This document shows positions 1-12,156 of a DNA stretch of 64,000 nucleotides, piece after piece. Below the pieces are notes generated by a model that saw nothing but the letters and a program-made list of their open reading frames with translations, was not told the origin of the DNA and ran no database searches. Both the position numbers and the translations under genes were made by a program. Positions within the stretch are counted from its first letter, which is position 1; the number at the start of each line of letters is the position of its first letter. Location: positions 695,452,683 through 695,516,682 of the forward strand of contig NC_056748.1 of assembly GCF_019279795.1 (NCBI RefSeq), read 5' to 3'. This stretch comes from Protopterus annectens. Its lineage: Eukaryota > Chordata > Ceratodontiformes > Protopteridae.

Positions 1-436
1 ATAAACTTGAAAGTCATAACCCCAAAGCCAGAATCTCGAGTTTACAGAAACTTGAAAATGTGAAGGAGAAAAAAAAAAAAAAAACACCTTTCTAACACCC
101 CTCACACCCCCCCAACTTAAATATTCCTACTCCAAGATCGCACTACAGTGAAGGAAAGGGAAATCTCCCGTTCCGCGCTATATGCATAAGCACAAAACGG
201 AAGATTTCCCAGTCACGCAGCTCTTAGATGACAGCTGCAAGGGTGCAGTGGGACCTAGCCCCCTGCAAAAAGGTAACTGAACTCTTTTTTGTCTAACCCT
301 AAACTTCCCATTCACAATTTCGAGTGAATGGAAGTTCAAGATTCTGGTCTCGAGCTTATGCATTTCGAGCTTCCATTCATTTGATCTTGTGAAGGGGAAC
401 CATAGGATTACCCTGGCATTGTGCCACCTGACCTTA
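1..436. other. unassigned flank, no gene seen
   Basis: I recognise no gene or element. There is an A-run near 69-84 and a short hairpin: the arm at 302-315 (AACTTCCCATTCAC) is complementary to 324-336 apart from one extra C, with a loop of about 8 nt. The short open frames here have no protein-like features. Confidence 0.5.
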
Positions 437-1236
437 GTTCCCAGTGCCTCTGTTGAGTAGAGCCACTGGAGTTATCCCCGGGGTTAATTTTCTATTTCTC
501 ATCCACTCATCATGAAGCGGGCCAGTGAGGTGCTTTGCTTGACATGTATGGGAAGTCTATTCCAGAGCATGGGCAGTCTCTGGGTTATGAATTTGTTCCT
601 CCAGCATGTTTTGTTGATTGTGGTAATGAGGTTGAGGTCTCTGGAGCGTGTGGTGCGGAGGGATTGGGATTTCTTTAGATGTAGCATTTCTAACAGAGTT
701 GGGTCAGACATCACTTTGTAAGTCAAGCAGAGATCACCTCTAAGTAAGCAATGTGAGACAGAGAATAGTTGGAGTTTTTTTGAGTCTGTCCATATAGGAT
801 CCTCTTTGTGAGGTACTTTTGTGGCCTCTCCAGTTGTTGCAGGTATCTACTGAGGTACATGCCAAATGAGGCATTATACTCAATGATTTGGCCTAATGAG
901 GGAAGAGTAGAGGGAGACAATGACCTCCTTCTTACTGTGTGCAAAACCCTTAGTAATGAGATGTGCCTCACAGAAGGACTTTCTGACTACAGTGGCAATG
1001 TGGTGGTCAAAAGAGAGGATGCTGTCAACCTGTGTTCCCAGATCTGTTATAACGCCTTCTCTGTGCAGTGGAATACCATCAATGTTGTAATTCAAGGGAA
1101 CTGGGTTTTTTTCCAAAGGGGATGACGACACACTTTTTGGCATTGAGCTTAAGGCTATGGTTTTGACACCAGTCGTTGGCCTCAGCGAGGCCTTTCTGTA
1201 GGATGTCAACATCACTTGGGAAGTTAATACTTGCAA
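437..1236 (-). pseudogene. CR1 ORF2 C-terminal region, frameshifted
   Basis: Downstream part of copy 1 ORF2, spread over three frames (880-1236, 723-971, 499-726). It shows the family-wide C-terminal sequence: ITDLGTQVDSILSFDHH, QQLERPQKYLTKRI and a terminal W..KFITQRLPMLWNRLP block. The same blocks occur in copies 2, 3, 4, 6 and 7. At least two frameshifts are needed to connect them. Confidence 0.75.
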
Positions 1237-3259
1237 TCATCTGCAAACTTTGTCAGCCAAAGTCCCTTCATGTTGGCCTGGACTTCAGAGAAGTAGATAC
1301 CAAACAGGAGAGGACCCAGGACTGAACCCTGTGGGACTCCACTCATGATTGGTCTGCAGTCCGACTTGGAGTCAGCTACTTTCGCACTGTGGGTTCTATC
1401 TGTGAGCCAGTTTGCAACCCACCTAGTGATATAGGGGTTGATGCCTAGCTTAGTGAGTTTTTCTATGATTATTGAGTGGGGAATGGTATCAAGGGCCTTG
1501 GCCAGATCAAGGTAGGCTGTATGAACCACCTTGCCTTCATCCACAGCTCTGGTGACTGACTCAAAGAAGTCGACCAAGTTGAGCAGGCATGATCTACCCT
1601 TCACAAAACCAAACTGTGTATTATCCAGAGTTTGGAGATTCCCTATATCCTTGTTTATTAGCTCCATGATGATGCATTCCATAGCTTTGCTCATCAGACT
1701 TGTCAGGCTAATGGGGCGATAGATCCCAGTGTCTGTAGTCACTCCTTTTTCATAGAGAGGGATGACTGTAGCAGTGCGCCATTTGGTAGGGACAAAGCCT
1801 GAGGTGAGGCTGTGATTGAACAGGCCACACAGGTGAGGTGCCAGCTCACTCTGTACTTCATGTAGAACACAGCCAGGGATGTTGTCAGGTCCCATAGAAG
1901 CTGTATTCTTGGCCTTGGACAGTGCTGTTTTAACCTGTGCAGCAGTAATACTGGGTGCCTGGCAATTTACTGGTATTGTGATTAGTCCTTTAGGAGGGGA
2001 TAGAGGGGTAAAGTTGGCACTGAATCTGTCGGCCAGTATATTGGCAATATCTGTTGGCTCGGTATAGGAGGTACCATTGTGCAGTAGCTCAGAGCAAATC
2101 TGGGTATTACCGTGGAGATTATTTACATATCTATAGAAGGCCTTGTGGATGTCTTTACTGTCTTCTGCAATTCTGTTTTTATAGCTAGCTTTAGAAGATT
2201 TGATGAGGGATCTCAACTTTTTGTTTAGGCTGATAAGGGAGATTTTCCAGTCTTGGGACTTTACCTTATTCTGTATAAGTTTCCTCCTTTTGTTGCAGAG
2301 TTTGTTTATGGCAGGGGACCACCAGATTGGCTTCCTTTTTTTGGAGGAGAGTGCCTTGGTTCTTTTGGGAATGACGAGATTGATGCATTTGCATACGTGG
2401 TCGTACAGTGCACTGGTGTATGACTCAGTGGTCATGCAACTATTCTCCATTTGCATGGGTGCTGTGAAGTTAGCCATCTCTGTTTTTAGGAGCCCAAAGT
2501 TAGCTTTGGAGAAGTTTTTTGTGGTGGTTACCTTTGCAACTGGGGGTGGGGTGGGGGTGAGAGGAATCTGGATTTCCAAGGTGATTAGTTTGTGGTCAGA
2601 TCTAAACTGGGAGGAGTTGACTACTGCTGTAGAGCAACGGTTGCCCATCTTAGTAATGACCAGGTCAAGGATATTGCTACCTCTAGTGGAGGTAAGAACG
2701 AGCTGGTCCAGGGCATTGGAATTGATGAATTCCAGGAAACGTTGGGTAAGTGTATTTATACATGAGCAGTTTTCCCAGTTAATGCAGGGGTAGTTAAAGT
2801 CACCCAGTATGACAGTGTTAGGTTGGACCCTAATATTCTCCAGGATGCTTAGGAACGTGGAGTGTGAGCCTTGGGACATGGTTGGGGACCTATAGCAGGC
2901 TATGACCTGAATCGGTGTCTTACCCAATGTTAGCTGTACCTGAAGTATCTCAGATGCATTATGTTGGGCTTCCAGTCTAGACGTGTGCTCATCTTTATGA
3001 ATATGGAAACACTACCGCCTTTGGAGCTTCGGTCCAAGTTCTGGGGCCAAAAGGTGTGGAATGAGTTATAGCCTGGTAGTGCAGGGATGTTTTCTGCTGC
3101 CTTGAACCAGGTTTCAGTTACAGCACAAATGTTGATGTTCTCCATTTTAAGGAGTGCTTTGAGCAAGTGCATTTTGAGATTTAGACTTCTAGGGTTGAGC
3201 AGCATAATCCTCATATTGCATTTGTTTGTAGCTGTTAAACTGAGTGCCTGGTGGGCCAT
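1224..3259 (-). pseudogene. CR1 ORF2: endonuclease plus reverse transcriptase
   Basis: ORF2 nicks target DNA and reverse transcribes the element RNA. The N-terminal AP-endonuclease-like part (about 2930-3259) has VTETWFK. A frame change near 2930 leads into a 567-residue open frame (1224-2927) with the endonuclease motifs GDFNYP and SDHKL, then the RT blocks YRPISLTSL, GVPQGSVLGPLLF and the catalytic FADD (start of the palm active site). It is the longest uninterrupted CR1 frame in the window. The open frame stops straight after FADDCKY; the rest of ORF2 lies in other frames further left. The copy is non-functional as read. Confidence 0.85.
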
Positions 3260-3262
3260 CCC

Positions 3263-4620
3263 CCTTCATTTCTCTATTTTACAAACCACCTTGCTTTCCT
3301 TCAGTCTTTTATTTTATAAACTACCTTGCTGTCTCAACATCAGTGTCATATTTCTGATTACTAGAAATAACTTCAAAGTCAGTACGAGAGATTCCCAAGT
3401 CCAACTTTATGAATTATATATTTTTTACATTTTATCATGAATATCCTTAATTGTTTGCTCTTTGATGAACTTTATCACTTTATATTGTGTGTTGATTGTC
3501 CCAGCATGCAGAGAGGAACTTTCAGCTTTCCTGAGATAAACTCCCTCATGAACTTTGCTAAATCTGTTTTAAGTGTCACATTTTTTCTGGACTGATCCCC
3601 GAGTCTGTGGCTTTAAATTAGGCCAGTTTGATATTAAAGTTTCAATTTCAACTTGAATTGCTGCCTCTGACAAAAAGTAAATGAATCATTCTCCATTGAC
3701 AAAGTGGAATTTACACACTTTTAACAGGGAAGATGTATGAGATGAGAGCACTCTTGGGAGAGTGTCCACTTCATCCATGAAATAAACTTATTCCTTTGCC
3801 ACTAGATTTTGTCAGCTCTTTATACTTGTTTTTAATACAGGTGTCACGGGTCCCTACTCCAGGCCAGCAATCACAGAGCCTCAATCCTTACCACTACTTC
3901 GGTGAGGGACAGTCACTAAGAGCAAAGATGGATTCACACAGTATTTTCAGACGTAGCTCCCTGCACCAAACACAATTTTCCTTAAGAACACACAGGGTGC
4001 ACACTCCGGACCTGGGGCTGGACTCTCCCTCTCTCTCTCCAGACCCACACAAAACTCTACACTAACCCCCCCCCCCCCCCCGAGCTCAGTGTCCCTGTTC
4101 CCAGTAGCTGACACACACACCTGGATATTTGAGCTTCACACACACATACACACCTGGGAAAAGCTGGCACAGATTTACTAATTGTGCCCATTTCTGTCCA
4201 GACTCTGAGGTAATCATGCTGCTACCAGTCAGCTACCCTAAGACTCTTACAAAGGGTACCCAATTATACTGTATAAAATTGATACTAATACAAATGGTAG
4301 AGTGTGATCAAAGCAGCAAGGCTTTCATGAGTGACCACAGTGTCACTAAAACAAACATAAGTCCTCTCATGATGGTAAAAGTATTTTCTAAAGGATCAGG
4401 CACAATGAAAGGTATTAAAATATTTAATAATAAATTATAAAATAGAAAACAGGAGAATACTGAATACAATAAACAACAGAGTTTCAATCACAGAAATATA
4501 AAAAATACAGTTGGAAAGTTTCTCACAGATACAGAAAACAATACTAAACTATTCTTATTAAATGCCCCTGGCTAACTAATGAATTACTCTTCCCTGACTG
4601 CTTACTAAAGCAAGGCAAGC
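3263..4620. other. unassigned non-coding sequence
   Basis: No gene or recognised element. It contains a C-run of about 16 at 4066-4081, CT-rich and CA-rich stretches (4025-4155), and AT-rich DNA from 4380. The open frames at 3796-4065 and 4129-4440 are low-complexity and show no family motif. The stretch 3840-4620 may be an unrecognised old element that the CR1 fragment at 4624 interrupts. Confidence 0.4.
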
Positions 4621-4623
4621 TGA

Positions 4624-5205
4624 TGTACAATGCCCCTTTTGAAATGTACCTCATAAGACATCTGCAGCAGCTGGAAAGGCCACAGAAGTACCTCACAAAG
4701 AGGATTACTGGCCTCAAACAGATGCCCTACACTGACTGTCTCAAAAAACTCCAGCTTTACTCCGTAGCATATTGCCTACTCCGAGGTCATCTCTGCCTAA
4801 CATATAAAGTTTTGTCAAACCCAGAGCTGTTGGACATGCTACACCTAAAGAAATCCCAATCCCTCTGAGCTACACGCTCTAGGGACCTAAACCTTGTCAC
4901 CACAATAAACAGGACATGCTGGAGGGATATATTCCTGTCCCAGAGACTTCCCATACTCTGGAACAAGCTACCCATCTATGTCAAGCAAAGTTCCTCATTA
5001 GCAGTCTTCAAGAAAAATCTTGATAAGTGGATGGGAAATAGGAAATACACCCCGGGGATCACATCTGTTCCTCTGCTCGACAGGGGCACAGGAAAATAAC
5101 TTTCTTGGGTGGCGTAAGCCAGGGAACCTTGTTGGCTAGGCTTACTTAGGCCCTTGGGCAGATAGCCTAGTACCTACCTATGAACCTACCTATGAACCTA
5201 TGTGT
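4624..5205 (+). mobile_element. CR1 copy 2, 3' end fragment
   Basis: Begins within the ORF2 C-terminus (YNAPFEMYL, QQLERPQKYLTKRITGLKQ), has one in-frame stop near 4867, continues to the family 3' UTR (ggcttacttaggcccttgggcagatagcctag) and ends in CCTATGAA-type repeats. Severe 5' truncation is typical of CR1 insertions. Orientation is opposite to copy 1. Confidence 0.85.
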
Positions 5206-5946
5206 GTTGAGTGTCTTACCAGAGTAAAAGCCAAATGATGTCTCTCTTTGTCTGTGTAGATCTTTGAGATATATATCCTATCAGAAATCTTTCCTGTCAG
5301 GTTCCAAAGTGCTGCTGCTGCGAGAGTTCCAAAGAAACCTGATGCTAACTGGAGGATGACATCACCTCTGGTCACCCGACCGTGGTATAGTACACACACA
5401 GAGCTTTGCTAGGATTTGTGGTAGCATCTGAACGCTGTAACACAATTTCTGTGATAAACATGCACATTTGATCAGTTACAACAATACAACCTAATATGCA
5501 TGCATTTTTTCTGTCCAGCAGGACCTTCTGTCAATGCATTTTTAACACAAGTAACTTTACAAATATATTTTTAACTCCAACATCTGTAAAAAAACAGTGT
5601 GATAGTCATATAACATAAAATTCTTTACAAACCTCCAGCTAGCTATGCTGGCATATGTACATAGGTACTGCCCTACTCTCCCTGGCACAGATGGCACTAC
5701 CTCATGATATCACAACAGGTTTAGGTCATACTTACTCTGGTTCTGACCAATTAAGTATCCATTATCCCCATTATATGTATATATTTATGAATTTCCCTAA
5801 TGCAGGTATCTTACTTACATAAGGACCCAAAGGCATGTAATTTGAGGCAATAACTGTAGTTCTGCAATTACCAGCTCATACTGCCATCCATCATGATTGA
5901 CAGTCCAGTCTCTAATCAGATGTTTCATCTCCAGGTGAGATGTTCT

Positions 5947-5948
<2 letters not shown>
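5206..5948. other. unassigned non-coding sequence
   Basis: AT-rich, with no recognised gene or repeat. It lies between the CR1 tail and the (TG)n array. Confidence 0.4.

Positions 5949-5949
<1 letters not shown>

Positions 5950-6020
<71 letters not shown>
5950..6020. repeat. (TG)n dinucleotide microsatellite
   Basis: Uninterrupted TG array of about 35 units. It gives spurious Cys-Val or Thr-His open frames on both strands, which are not genes. Confidence 0.98.
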
Positions 6021-6021
<1 letters not shown>

Positions 6022-8061
6022 ACATATATCTATATTTACCTTACAACCTACATTTGTTTTTGCATCTATCTGACCATCAGCTGCCACCAATGCCTGGTCT
6101 AGTGAGGAGATTGAGGTCTAATATTTCTTCCCTGGATTATAATGAAAGGGACATGCTTTGATCATTTGGGCTGTCCCAGTCAATAACTGGCTGGAAATAA
6201 ATAAGAATAATATTTCAAGCACAAAGTATAAGTACAATACAGACATCAGTCAGTTGACAAAACAACTGAAACATGTGAAGTGACCAGTTGGTCTTGCATC
6301 ACCCCCGACTTCTTAGAAGACAAAACAGCTCCAAGCAATCCCTGTCCGATTCTAGGGATTTGGCTGTGATAAGTTTGTCATGAGCATGTACACTCATCTC
6401 TCCTTCCAAAAAAGGTGAGCAGGCTAAGCCTGATCATTAGTCTCCTCCCCAGTGCCTGCTTCAGCAGGTTGCACAGCTGCAAATCAAACTCTGCTTGCTT
6501 GGGTTTTTAGGGCCTTATCTGTGTATTTCTCCTTCGATGCTTATCAGCATGTATATGTGACAATATCCAACTGCTGCTCCATGGATGATTACTCTTGCTC
6601 CCGGCTCACTTGACTGTCAACCTAGGAAGTAAATGAGTATAGGGCTGTCACCCTAGGGGGAAGAGTGGGTTTAGTGAGTGGCCAGGAGGGATGGGCTCAA
6701 AGGTTAGTGAGGGGATAGACCAAAAAGAAAGCAAAAAAATATATATTGGGAGCTTTTTGGACAAGTATTTGTTTGAGGAATAGAAGAATATTTGTACTCT
6801 GAAATAACCCATTCACTAGAATGTTACAAACAGAGTCTCACTGATAAATGATCCAGACTCACAGAATTCCATCAGGCTACTTAAACATTATCATTTTATA
6901 GTGTCCAGTCAACTGTTGTATCCAATCTTCTAGTAAGGTATCTTTAAAAAAGGACCAATCAAGCAAGCACTCTTCAATGCATCTTATAGAAAGGCCATTC
7001 AAGTAATCACACTTTCTTTCACTCCTAAAACAATAAACATTCCCAAACTGCTCCTAAGACTAATGCTGCAGACCACAGCCCACACATATTGTGCAGGACC
7101 AATTCTTTCATTGAAAGTGAAAAATACACTGAAAATAGCACAAGAACAAAACCTCAGCTGGTCAGTAGCCAAATGAAATGACAAGAGTCCCTGTTAGCAC
7201 ACCATTGTTGTGCAGAACCTGCTGTGGCAGCAAACTCAATGGTTACAGCAGGAAAAATCCCTCAGAAATTATAAAAGGAAACTACTGAAACTGAAAGGGA
7301 GCATCTAACTGGTATTCAATCCCAAAACAATACCCTGTTAGTGACAAAAAAAATCATTAGAGGATACCACCTGCAAAGTAAAACTTTTAAATTATTCTTA
7401 ATTTGAAGTAGTCTAGTTTGAAGTAGTCTGTTCCAGACTGTGCTAGTCCACTCCTGACTGCAAAGTTAGATGATATCGGAAACTGCATGCCAAAACTGAT
7501 CTACTGTAGACCTTTGCAACGAAGAGTGAGCTACTGTGCCATGTACCCTTAATCATCATCAACGCACTTTTCCACATTTTTTTTTTATTTTATTTATTTT
7601 TTACAAGTCGTCCTGGTGTCATGTCAACTGTCGGCATCTCTCTCGGTTTAATGCCACTCTGCTGCTTTGACAGTAATGCCAAATTGTCGCAGGTTTTCTC
7701 TTACACAATCCATCCATCATGTGCCCTTGTTAAACAGAAATCATAGCTCACAATAGAAATGTATGGCTTTAAAAAATCTACATCATACCTTCACAGTGAA
7801 TTAAATATTTCTATGTTGGTCATGTGGTTGTTAATACAGTGTTAAGTTTAAAACTACTAATATGTAAATAACCTTCACAGAAATTTACAACTTTAAAACA
7901 GATTTGCACAACTGAACTGCATGCCTTAGCAATGAATTGAATGCTGTGTTATGTATTCTTAGTAATACAGTACTAATTTTGCATAGCTTTACAGCTGAAA
8001 TGTACTAATAATGTTACATCTACCTAAACTGTGACAAGTAAGAATGACAATACTGAAAATC
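6021..8061. other. unassigned non-coding sequence
   Basis: No gene found. There is a T-rich run near 7579-7600. The open frame at 6999-7184 has no motif support. Confidence 0.4.
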
Positions 8062-8079
8062 ATTACACTTAAGCAAATG
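8062..8079. repeat. target-site duplication, left copy
   Basis: ATTACACTTAAGCAAATG, repeated exactly at 8413-8430 on the other side of the SINE. An 18-bp perfect duplication fits LINE-type target-primed integration. Confidence 0.95.
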
Positions 8080-8412
8080 AGGGCGGCCAAGGTGGTGCAG
8101 CGGTTAGCATTGCCACCTCACAGCAAGAGGTTCTCCGGTTCGATTCTCGGCTGGGGTGCCTTCTGTGCAGAGTCTGCATGTCCTCCCTGTGGTTGCATGG
8201 GTTTCTTCCGGGTGCTACGGTTTCCTCCCACATCCCAAAGACATGCTATAGGTGGACTGGACATTCTAAATTGGCCCTAGGTGTGAGTGTGTGCATGTGT
8301 GTGCCTTCTGTGGCTGGCAACTTGACACTGTAAAACTCCACTGCCAATCATGAGCAGACAGGTGATCTGCTGTGGTGACCTCTAACCGGGAAAAAGCCAA
8401 AAGAAGAAGAAG
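8080..8412 (+). mobile_element. tRNA-headed SINE, tail type 1
   Basis: Short non-coding retroposon of 333 bp. The head has RNA polymerase III promoter elements: A box TGGTGCAGCGG (8093-8103) and B box GGTTCGATTC (8137-8146), 33 nt apart. A central block (cctcccacatcccaaagacatgc) follows, then a 3' part ending ctaaccgggaaaaagcc and an (AAG)n tail. It is flanked by a perfect 18-bp duplication. Head and central block match the SINE at 62396, but the 3' tail is different. The overall sequence resembles a SINE family I recall as abundant in fish genomes; that is memory, not a search. Confidence 0.88.
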
Positions 8413-8430
8413 ATTACACTTAAGCAAATG
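8413..8430. repeat. target-site duplication, right copy
   Basis: Exact copy of 8062-8079, abutting the (AAG)n tail of the SINE. Confidence 0.95.
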
Positions 8431-11080
8431 GTGAACAAGGATAAAGCCCTCAAAGGTACTCTGTACTGATCTCCATTTCTGTTAAAGCAAAGCAAGACTT
8501 GGGTAGCTGTGCTGGAAAATAGTAAACCATGGGGAAGGTTATCTTCATGTATCAGTGCTTCTGGCATTAATCATTTTTTTAATAGATAGAGATTAGTTAA
8601 ATACCGGTGTTGTCATTTAGGTAACACCCACTGTATCTTCTAAGTTCATTGATTAAAAGACTGCTCATAACCCTGTAACTTTATGCAGTAAGTGGTATCC
8701 AGACTAACAAATAAACAATTATTTTTTTTATTTTATACATTTTTAACTGGGTAAGCCCACTAAAGACTAATGTCCCTTTTTTGAGATGACCTGTCTGGTT
8801 AAGTGACTTGCTGACTTGCACAGTAGGCAAATGGAGATGGAAGGAATCAGGCCCTTTACCCTGGACTATAAGAAATAGCTCATTAACAGCTCAGATCCCT
8901 AATCCTCTGTGTGTGCTAAGTGCCAGGCCCGTTCTTAGTTTTGCCTTCCACTTACTGTACATACTGATGGGGAGGGGGGTTGTTGTCTCAGAATAGGTAT
9001 GCCTGCTTTCATTCAGAACCCTGAGTGCTGCCTGCTACAGCTAAGATACTAAAAAGAGCTTGCAAACTTCTGAATGAAAGGCTGCTCTTTCTGTTTTAAG
9101 AAACATACTTTAGGTAGTTATTAAACAAGCCATTCTGCTTAAATCAAACTCTAGTACTGCTACTTGTTCTGTGGACATTTTCTACAGAATATATTCTCCC
9201 ATCCCACTTATATGGCAAGAAGAGGAGGAGTATGGCATTCACTGCATTTACTGAACTGATATTTATACTGAAAGCAAATAGCAAATAGATACTGTATAGG
9301 TTATACATCCCAGCACAGCGCAAACTATGATTTTTTTTTTTTTTCAGTTTTTAATTTTGGGTGCCTTCTTCAAATTCAGTCAGTATGACAAGTTCTTACA
9401 GCTATCATCATCTTGGTGATAAATGCTGAAGCCAGTTACAAGAACGCTTACTTACCAACACACCACTCCACAACACCTCATAGCTGGACACTTGAATCTG
9501 GGCATTAATTTCTTTATTACTGACACTGGCATATTTATGTATGCCCTGCTTCTAGAGGGAGGGCAGAGATTCCATCACAACATGTAACCCCTGAACTGTG
9601 GTAGACAGCAGATGGAAGATATGAACATAGTTTTCAAGCAGACAGTGCAAACAAAGTCTTGTACTACGCCATCTGAACAGGACTGCCCTTAAAATATTAG
9701 GAAATATGTGATGAAATGGTATGTCTTTAATATCACAATCACTACAGCTGGACATCACAGTCATAAATGTTTGCTTTACAGTCTCTGGCAGTAACACTGG
9801 TGCCTGTAGCATGACTAGGAGTATGATCTGTTCCACACTTGAGAGAATCAGTTTTTTTTTTATGAATGGCAGTAGTATTAACAGTTAATGGACTCTCCTG
9901 AAGTGTCACAAGTTAACCTGGATGTGCTAGCCATATAAGGGCATTTAACTAAAAGATTAAATTTACTTATCAGGGGGTGCTGATCAACAGTATTGGAAGT
10001 TTGACAAAAAAAAAAACAGGTTTAAGTACTGGAGGTGTGAAGGACTAGTAGTTGCAAAAACTCTCAGCTGTAAATGACACCCCTAACTGGCCTGTCACCC
10101 AGTTGTGATAAATAAGTTGCCTATACAACAGTTAATTATCCAAACAGTTTGTTGGGGTTTCAAGTCAGCATTCTGTATTTCTGACAGATTTCAACCAGAT
10201 TTTAGAAACAAACATTTAGAAAGGGGTCTCTCATCCTAATCTTACTCAATTAGTGAAAGATTATGCTAAAGTCAGTAGCAGGAGAGGCATACAGTATGCT
10301 TAGAATTTACTTGTAGGCTTCATAAATGCACCAGTGTGGCTGTTATCCAACACATTAAGTGACCATGCTCCCATAATAACACAGTGATCACCTAAAATCT
10401 AGTAGCTTCTGCTCCATCATTTGTCACAGGAAGATCATTTCCAGAAAGAACAGAAATCACTCTGCTTAAAGTTAGACTGTCTGAACCACTGTAATACCAG
10501 ACTTTGGTCCTTGATAGTATATTTTCAAACAACCGTGGCCAATTTCTGAGACAGCTGGTTTGGCAGTATTACTCACCACCCTCATGTCCTTTCTGAAAAA
10601 AAAAATTCAGATAACTTTGTCCTCATCCCTTAAAAGAATATTAAGTCAGTAACAAGGCACACCACCACAAGCTTTTCTAATTTGATAAAAAGTATTGAAA
10701 AGATTAGTTAGCAATGCAGAAACCAAAAGTGCATTCTTTATATCTGTGTCCTTTGTGGGAACCTCCAATTTAATATTCTCCTAGCACATTTTCCAGTTAA
10801 GGAATGTCTCTGTGATAACATTAATCAGTCAAATTGATGCAAAAAAAAAAAAGAAAAGAAAAGAATGTGTCATCCTTGGCTAAGCTTTTAGAGATAATGG
10901 TAAATGCTCCAATGTGAACATTTAGACAAATGGAAACCTCTCTTGCAGTCAGCACTGACTCAGAAGGGGCTACAACAGTCAGTGGTTTAACCAGAGTGAT
11001 CCATAACAGCATGGAGAAGAGATTTTATTTATTTATTTAAAAAGGGCCTTCAGGAATCTCAAACCATACAAAACTGGAAA
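8431..11080. other. unassigned non-coding sequence
   Basis: Several A/T homopolymer runs (near 9331, 9850, 10003, 10841). No gene, RNA or recognised repeat seen. Confidence 0.4.
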
Positions 11081-11089
11081 ACATGAGAT

Positions 11090-11930
11090 TCAGGAGTGGT
11101 CTAATCAACTGGATCTGTATCTACAAAATTGGTAGGACTTTCTCCTACCTCAGATGTCAGTACCTTTGCTGCTGGCTGGGATCCCCCCAGCACTTAGTAC
11201 TGGGATCAATTATGTTTTCTGTTTTTATTTACCAGTCTGTGTGTAGCTCACCACGAGATGGATGTCAGAATGTACGAGGAAGAAACAGTCCTGATAAGGG
11301 GTTCCAGAACTTGCAGCTAACAAGTCTGAAGAAAGTCATGAGTACACCATCCCACTGGCTTCAAAACAACACAGTAACTTCAAAGAAAATTAACTTGATG
11401 TTCTTTGGTACCCCACACAAGTTAAATGAAGTAGGCCTTATCAGACTAATTGACCGTAAAATCAATCCAATCCCATATCTATAGCCAAACATTACAACTG
11501 TTTAGTAATATGGCTAGACCCTACCATTAATTTTATACTACAAGCAGGAAAAAGTGTTGACAAAGTAATGTGGTAGCTTAAAACCTGTTACAAACTTAGT
11601 AATTTACTCACATTTTGAGCAACTGGATTTAAGGATATTGATTCCTAATATGAACTACGGAATATCTCCCACATTACCAACAAAATACAGAAAAATGTTG
11701 CGTGCAGGATCACCTCTCTCTGTTGGAACCTGTCTTATGATACAAAATGCTAGCTCCCTTTTACAGTTCATGCCACATCTTGTGTATCTTGAGCACTGCT
11801 GTCTAGTGACATTTAGAGCATTATGCAGTGTGTTTCTAGTCCGAGAACCCCACGGTGGCAGATCATTCAAGTCAAGATCTGCCTTTTTTAGCTTCACATA
11901 TTACGTGGTGAAATGCATATGCATAATGGT
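11090..11930 (+). pseudogene. L2/CR1-like LINE reverse transcriptase fragment
   Basis: Diverged RT from a different non-LTR family than the CR1 copies here. Recognisable are a GVPQGSVLGPILFS-like block read as GSPQHLVLGSIMFSVFI (about 11166-11220), an NLQLT block, and the post-palm stretch KKINLMFFGTPHKLNEVG (about 11386-11435). A decayed thumb region in other frames follows, ending with FKSRSAFFSFTYY, near the usual C-terminal position. The YADD box is not intact. L2 or Rex/CR1-like are all possible. Confidence 0.55.
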
Positions 11931-12156
11931 TAGAAAAAACGAACAAACCATTACACAGATTTTTCTATTTTATTAATAGTTATTATTCAATGTAACATTA
12001 TTTAGATTGCTCAAGTCCTGCCTTCCTTGACGTTTGACTCCTTTTGAACACCATGCTGCATGCATTCCTCACACAGATTCCATCCACTTCTATGCAGTTT
12101 GCTCCACCCCCTTTACGAAGATCCCACTGGCAATTCCTCCATTTCCCTTTACAACA

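Larger units (their letters stand above)
437..3262 (-). mobile_element. CR1-clade LINE copy 1, 5'-truncated
   Basis: Non-LTR retrotransposon on the minus strand, carrying endonuclease and reverse transcriptase but not the upstream ORF1. The right edge falls just before the ORF2 start region. The left edge falls shortly after the ORF2 stop, and the usual 3' tail (aggcttataaatgccc..gcctag plus CCTATGAA octamers) seen in copies 2, 3, 4, 6 and 7 is missing or too diverged to see. It matches the other copies residue for residue over long stretches, so it belongs to the same family. Confidence 0.85.

Noticed and set aside
302..336. Hairpin as terminator or MITE
   Set aside because: Single 13-bp stem with no flanking duplication or second copy; likely chance.
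178..363. Small minus-strand gene
   Set aside because: No motif, no homologous copy in the window, and it covers a hairpin sequence.
5815..6161. Cys-Val and Thr-His repeat proteins
   Set aside because: Translation of the (TG)n microsatellite in three frames.
8080..8150. Functional tRNA gene
   Set aside because: A and B boxes are present, but no cloverleaf can be completed, and the 333-bp unit has a tail and target duplication; it is a SINE.
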